Source: Firmicutes bacterium UBA4882 (GTDB lineage: Bacteria; Bacillota; UBA4882). Taken from it: a stretch of DNA of 7,225 nt. The DNA is taken from assembly GCA_002399265.1 (NCBI GenBank), contig DHDG01000067.1, positions 1 to 7,225 of the forward strand, read 5' to 3'. The position numbers and the translations under genes were made by a program. Under the pieces are notes generated by a model. It did no database searches. It was not told where the DNA came from and saw nothing but the letters and a program-made list of their open reading frames with translations. Positions 5,679 through 7,225 of this stretch are shown here, piece by piece. Each line of letters starts with the position of its first letter. Within the stretch, counting starts at the first letter, position 1.

Positions 5679-5962
5679 ATGAAAGTTGCAAAAAAAATCG
5701 TTTTGGCAATTGTTTGGATGACTATCGCGGTTTGCCTCCTACCGGTAGCCCCGGTGGTGCAGGCTAATGATAGTCAGTATAATGGTAGTGGATTTAATAT
5801 CTATCCTATTGAGTCACAGGATATTATATTAGAATATGAATCTCTTAATATCACTCAACCCGATCTGTCTGACATGCGGATAGTCTGCTAACGCCTGCTG
5901 ATCAGAAGGCATTAGCCAGACTGACAGAATATCTGGATACGGCGTTGCAACCGGAACCCTGA
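5679..5962 (+). pseudogene. Small secreted peptide gene broken by a one-base deletion
   Basis: ATG at 5679 starts a clear signal peptide: MKVAKK, hydrophobic core IVLAIVWMTIAVCLLPVAPVV, and AxA-type site VQA|ND after residue 29. As written the frame stops at TAA 5889-5891, giving 70 aa. Adding one G at about 5876-5877 (ATGCGGAT to ATGGCGGAT) restores a frame reading DMADSLLTPADQKALARL and onward through ALQPEP to TGA 5960-5962. This gives a 94-aa precursor and a mature peptide of about 65 residues. The restored part looks like a charged amphipathic helix, which argues that it was coding. No slippery sequence is seen, so a mutation or sequencing error is more likely than programmed frameshifting. 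The family is not recognised. The gene is divergent from the 331-aa gene and converges on the methyltransferase gene. Confidence 0.6.
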
Positions 5963-6003
5963 TCCTCCTGCCCACAGGATGACGCGGCACCGGGGTATGC
6001 TTC

Positions 6004-6768
6004 TTACCAAATACCTGGGATTAGCCGACTGCGAACTTTGGCGGCGTAATCGGCATAGCCGGGCAATTCATTTTGGAGAGTGCGATCCTCAAGACCGGTA
6101 CGCACAAAAAGTAAGACAACAGTGATTATGGACGGGACGAAAGTCCATAAGGAACCTAGTACCAGCGGGGCGGCCAGATCAAAAATAACAGCGCCTAAAT
6201 ACCCGGGATGGCGGACGATTCTGTATGGACCGGCGCTGACTACGTTTTGCCCGCGATCGTTCTGAATCCGAACGGTTGAGGCAAAAAACGGATTTGACAT
6301 CATCGCCCATAATGTGAAGAGCGAACTGCCAATGGCCAGGATTAGCGCTGCGATCCATAGTACGGTGCCCGCGCCGCACACGCTATCCGCGCTGCCAACG
6401 CTGAGGGATGCTGGGGGAATCAGGGCACTCCATCCGAAACGGGCGTCAAGGCCGGCTGTAACCATAATAAACAGCGGTCCGGCCAAACTGATCAGTGGCG
6501 CAAGCAACTGATCCCATTTTTTAGTGCCAGCTTGCATTTTGGAGCGTTCCGCAATTAAGTCAGGCCTGCGCGGGATCAGCAGCAAAGCGCATAATACCTG
6601 AGTGAGGACAGTTACACCGAGGTAAACCCAGCCGAATGTCCAGTTCAACCTGCCGGCAGCCAGAAACAGAAGTGCTCCGTAGATTACACACATGGCGGCC
6701 ATTTTGATCGCCCAAAGCAGGATGCCGCGCCTAGTCTGATCATTGGGTGTTACTTTTGCCTGTGTCAT
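6004..6768 (-). CDS. Integral membrane methyltransferase of the ICMT/PEMT-like (isoprenylcysteine carboxyl methyltransferase) family
   Basis: This 254-aa protein has hydrophobic segments at about 17-38, 44-66, 88-107, 133-157 and 193-222, consistent with five or more membrane helices. The family's SAM-binding signature is present as GPYRIVRHPGYLG (180-192, with the R-H-P-x-Y-x-G core). It is followed by the acidic pair E227-D228 and LPGYADYAAKVRSRLIPGIW at the C-terminus, as in bacterial isoprenylcysteine methyltransferase-like proteins. Bacterial members are thought to methylate small or lipid substrates at the membrane; the substrate here is unknown. ATG is at 6768-6766 with GGAGGGGG 6 nt upstream. 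It appears to be a single-gene unit. The IS256-type element ends about 86 bp upstream, so the insertion may have altered its promoter. No hairpin with a T-run is seen between its stop and the convergent pseudogene. Confidence 0.88.
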   Translation of the reverse strand: MTQAKVTPNDQTRRGILLWAIKMAAMCVIYGALLFLAAGRLNWTFGWVYLGVTVLTQVLCALLLIPRRPDLIAERSKMQAGTKKWDQLLAPLISLAGPLFIMVTAGLDARFGWSALIPPASLSVGSADSVCGAGTVLWIAALILAIGSSLFTLWAMMSNPFFASTVRIQNDRGQNVVSAGPYRIVRHPGYLGAVIFDLAAPLVLGSLWTFVPSIITVVLLFVRTGLEDRTLQNELPGYADYAAKVRSRLIPGIW

Positions 6769-6827
6769 AAAAATCCCCCTCCGCCGTCGCTTGGAGAATG
6801 GTGCTATTCTGTATGAAAATTGGCCGA

Positions 6828-6839
6828 ATTTAATTAAAT
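6828..6839. promoter_or_regulatory. 12-bp AT palindrome upstream of the methyltransferase gene
   Basis: ATTTAATTAAAT is a perfect palindrome 60 bp upstream of the ATG at 6768. It could be part of the promoter or an operator, or a preferred insertion neighbourhood for the adjacent IS. No convincing -35/-10 pair could be placed: CAGAAT on the minus strand with a 17-nt spacer lacks a good -35. Confidence 0.25.
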
Positions 6840-6854
6840 CCCTGGACCTATAGC

Positions 6855-7225
6855 GGTTGTGTCCAGAGATGTTCGCAATTTCGCATCGGGAACTTGGAAA
6901 CTAAGCTGCTAACCGCTTGACTGAGATGACCTCAATGATGTCCTTTTGTATATAACATCTGGAGGTTTGCCAGTCTTCAGAGTACTCCAAGAGATAGCAG
7001 CAAACTAGCCTTATGTAGGAATCCATCGACGGGAAAATGCCCACAACTCTGGAACGTCGCCGAATCTCCTTGTTTAGTCGCTCCAGGATGTTGGTGGAGC
7101 TGATCTTGCGTGCGTCTATTTCCGGAAATTCATAGTATTGTAAAGAATCTTCAAGTCCATTTTCCAAGGTCTCAACTGCTTTTGGGAACTGGCCGGCATA
7201 TTCCTGGATCAGATGATTGGCGTAA
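6855..7225 (-). mobile_element. IS256-family insertion sequence, transposase 3' end and terminal region, partial
   Basis: The transposase C-terminus lies at 6901-7225. The element's outer end is placed at about 6855, where the sequence begins GGTTGTGTCC and continues into TTCGCAATTTCGCA, in the position of an IS256-type terminal inverted repeat. The other end is outside the window, so neither the inverted repeat nor the 8-9 bp target duplication can be confirmed. The boundary is an estimate, good to about 10 bp. Confidence 0.6.
6901..7225 (-). CDS. IS256-family (mutator-type) transposase, C-terminal part
   Basis: An open frame runs from the right edge of the window to a TAG at 6903-6901, giving 107 residues of a protein normally near 400 aa. 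The segment QFPKAVETLENGLEDSLQYY, then FPEIDARKISSTNILERLNKEIRRRSRVVGIFPSMDSYIRLV, is the highly conserved C-terminal signature of IS256 transposases. The TN-x-x-ERLNKEIRRR block is where the family's catalytic glutamate lies. An internal TTG at 7167 is not the start, because conserved sequence continues upstream of it. The C-terminus appears intact. Activity cannot be judged, since the two catalytic aspartates lie outside the window. Confidence 0.92.
   Translation of the reverse strand, partial: YANHLIQEYAGQFPKAVETLENGLEDSLQYYEFPEIDARKISSTNILERLNKEIRRRSRVVGIFPSMDSYIRLVCCYLLEYSEDWQTSRCYIQKDIIEVISVKRLAA

Noticed and set aside
5963..6003. Terminator between the convergent pseudogene and methyltransferase gene
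   Set aside because: CCTG/CAGG and GGTAT/ATACC stems are only 4-5 bp and lack a following T-run.

Overview
The window looks like chromosomal DNA from a Bacillota-type (probably Clostridia-like) bacterium. The reasons are strong GGAGG Shine-Dalgarno sites, frequent GTG/TTG starts, short MKK-type membrane anchors and a moderate GC content. This placement is an inference from style; no phylogenetic marker gene is present.

Positions 1-5454, all on the minus strand, form a run of genes that may be one transcript. Read 5' to 3' (right to left) they are: a 331-aa membrane-anchored protein of unknown function (5454-4459); a 16-codon mini-ORF that copies the start of that gene (4441-4391); an HNH endonuclease with an N-terminal domain resembling the ScoMcrA-type DNA sulfur-binding domain (4394-3441); a GNAT acetyltransferase (3338-2592); a 473-aa membrane-anchored beta-propeller-like protein (2595-1174); and a second, paralogous propeller protein (1177 to beyond position 1). 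Three junctions are 4-nt stop/start overlaps: GTGA at 4391-4394, GTGA at 2592-2595 and CTGA at 1174-1177. The last implies a CTG start codon for the second propeller protein, which would otherwise be missed.

Positions 5455-5678 are a divergent intergenic region rich in TTGCGAA-type motifs, including a perfect 8-bp inverted repeat. To its right, on the plus strand, is a small secreted-peptide gene (5679-5962) broken by what looks like a one-base deletion. It converges on a minus-strand ICMT/PEMT-like integral membrane methyltransferase (6768-6004). The right edge (about 6855-7225) is the 3' end of an IS256-family insertion sequence whose transposase runs out of the window.

Short tandem repeats are unusually frequent: 21 bp x3, 24 bp x2 and 9 bp x3 in frame within the two propeller genes, and 12 bp x3 between the HNH and GNAT genes. 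The best candidate for something undescribed is the tightly coupled GNAT plus two-propeller module, together with the membrane-protein/HNH pair next to it. No function for the propellers or the 331-aa protein can be read from the sequence.
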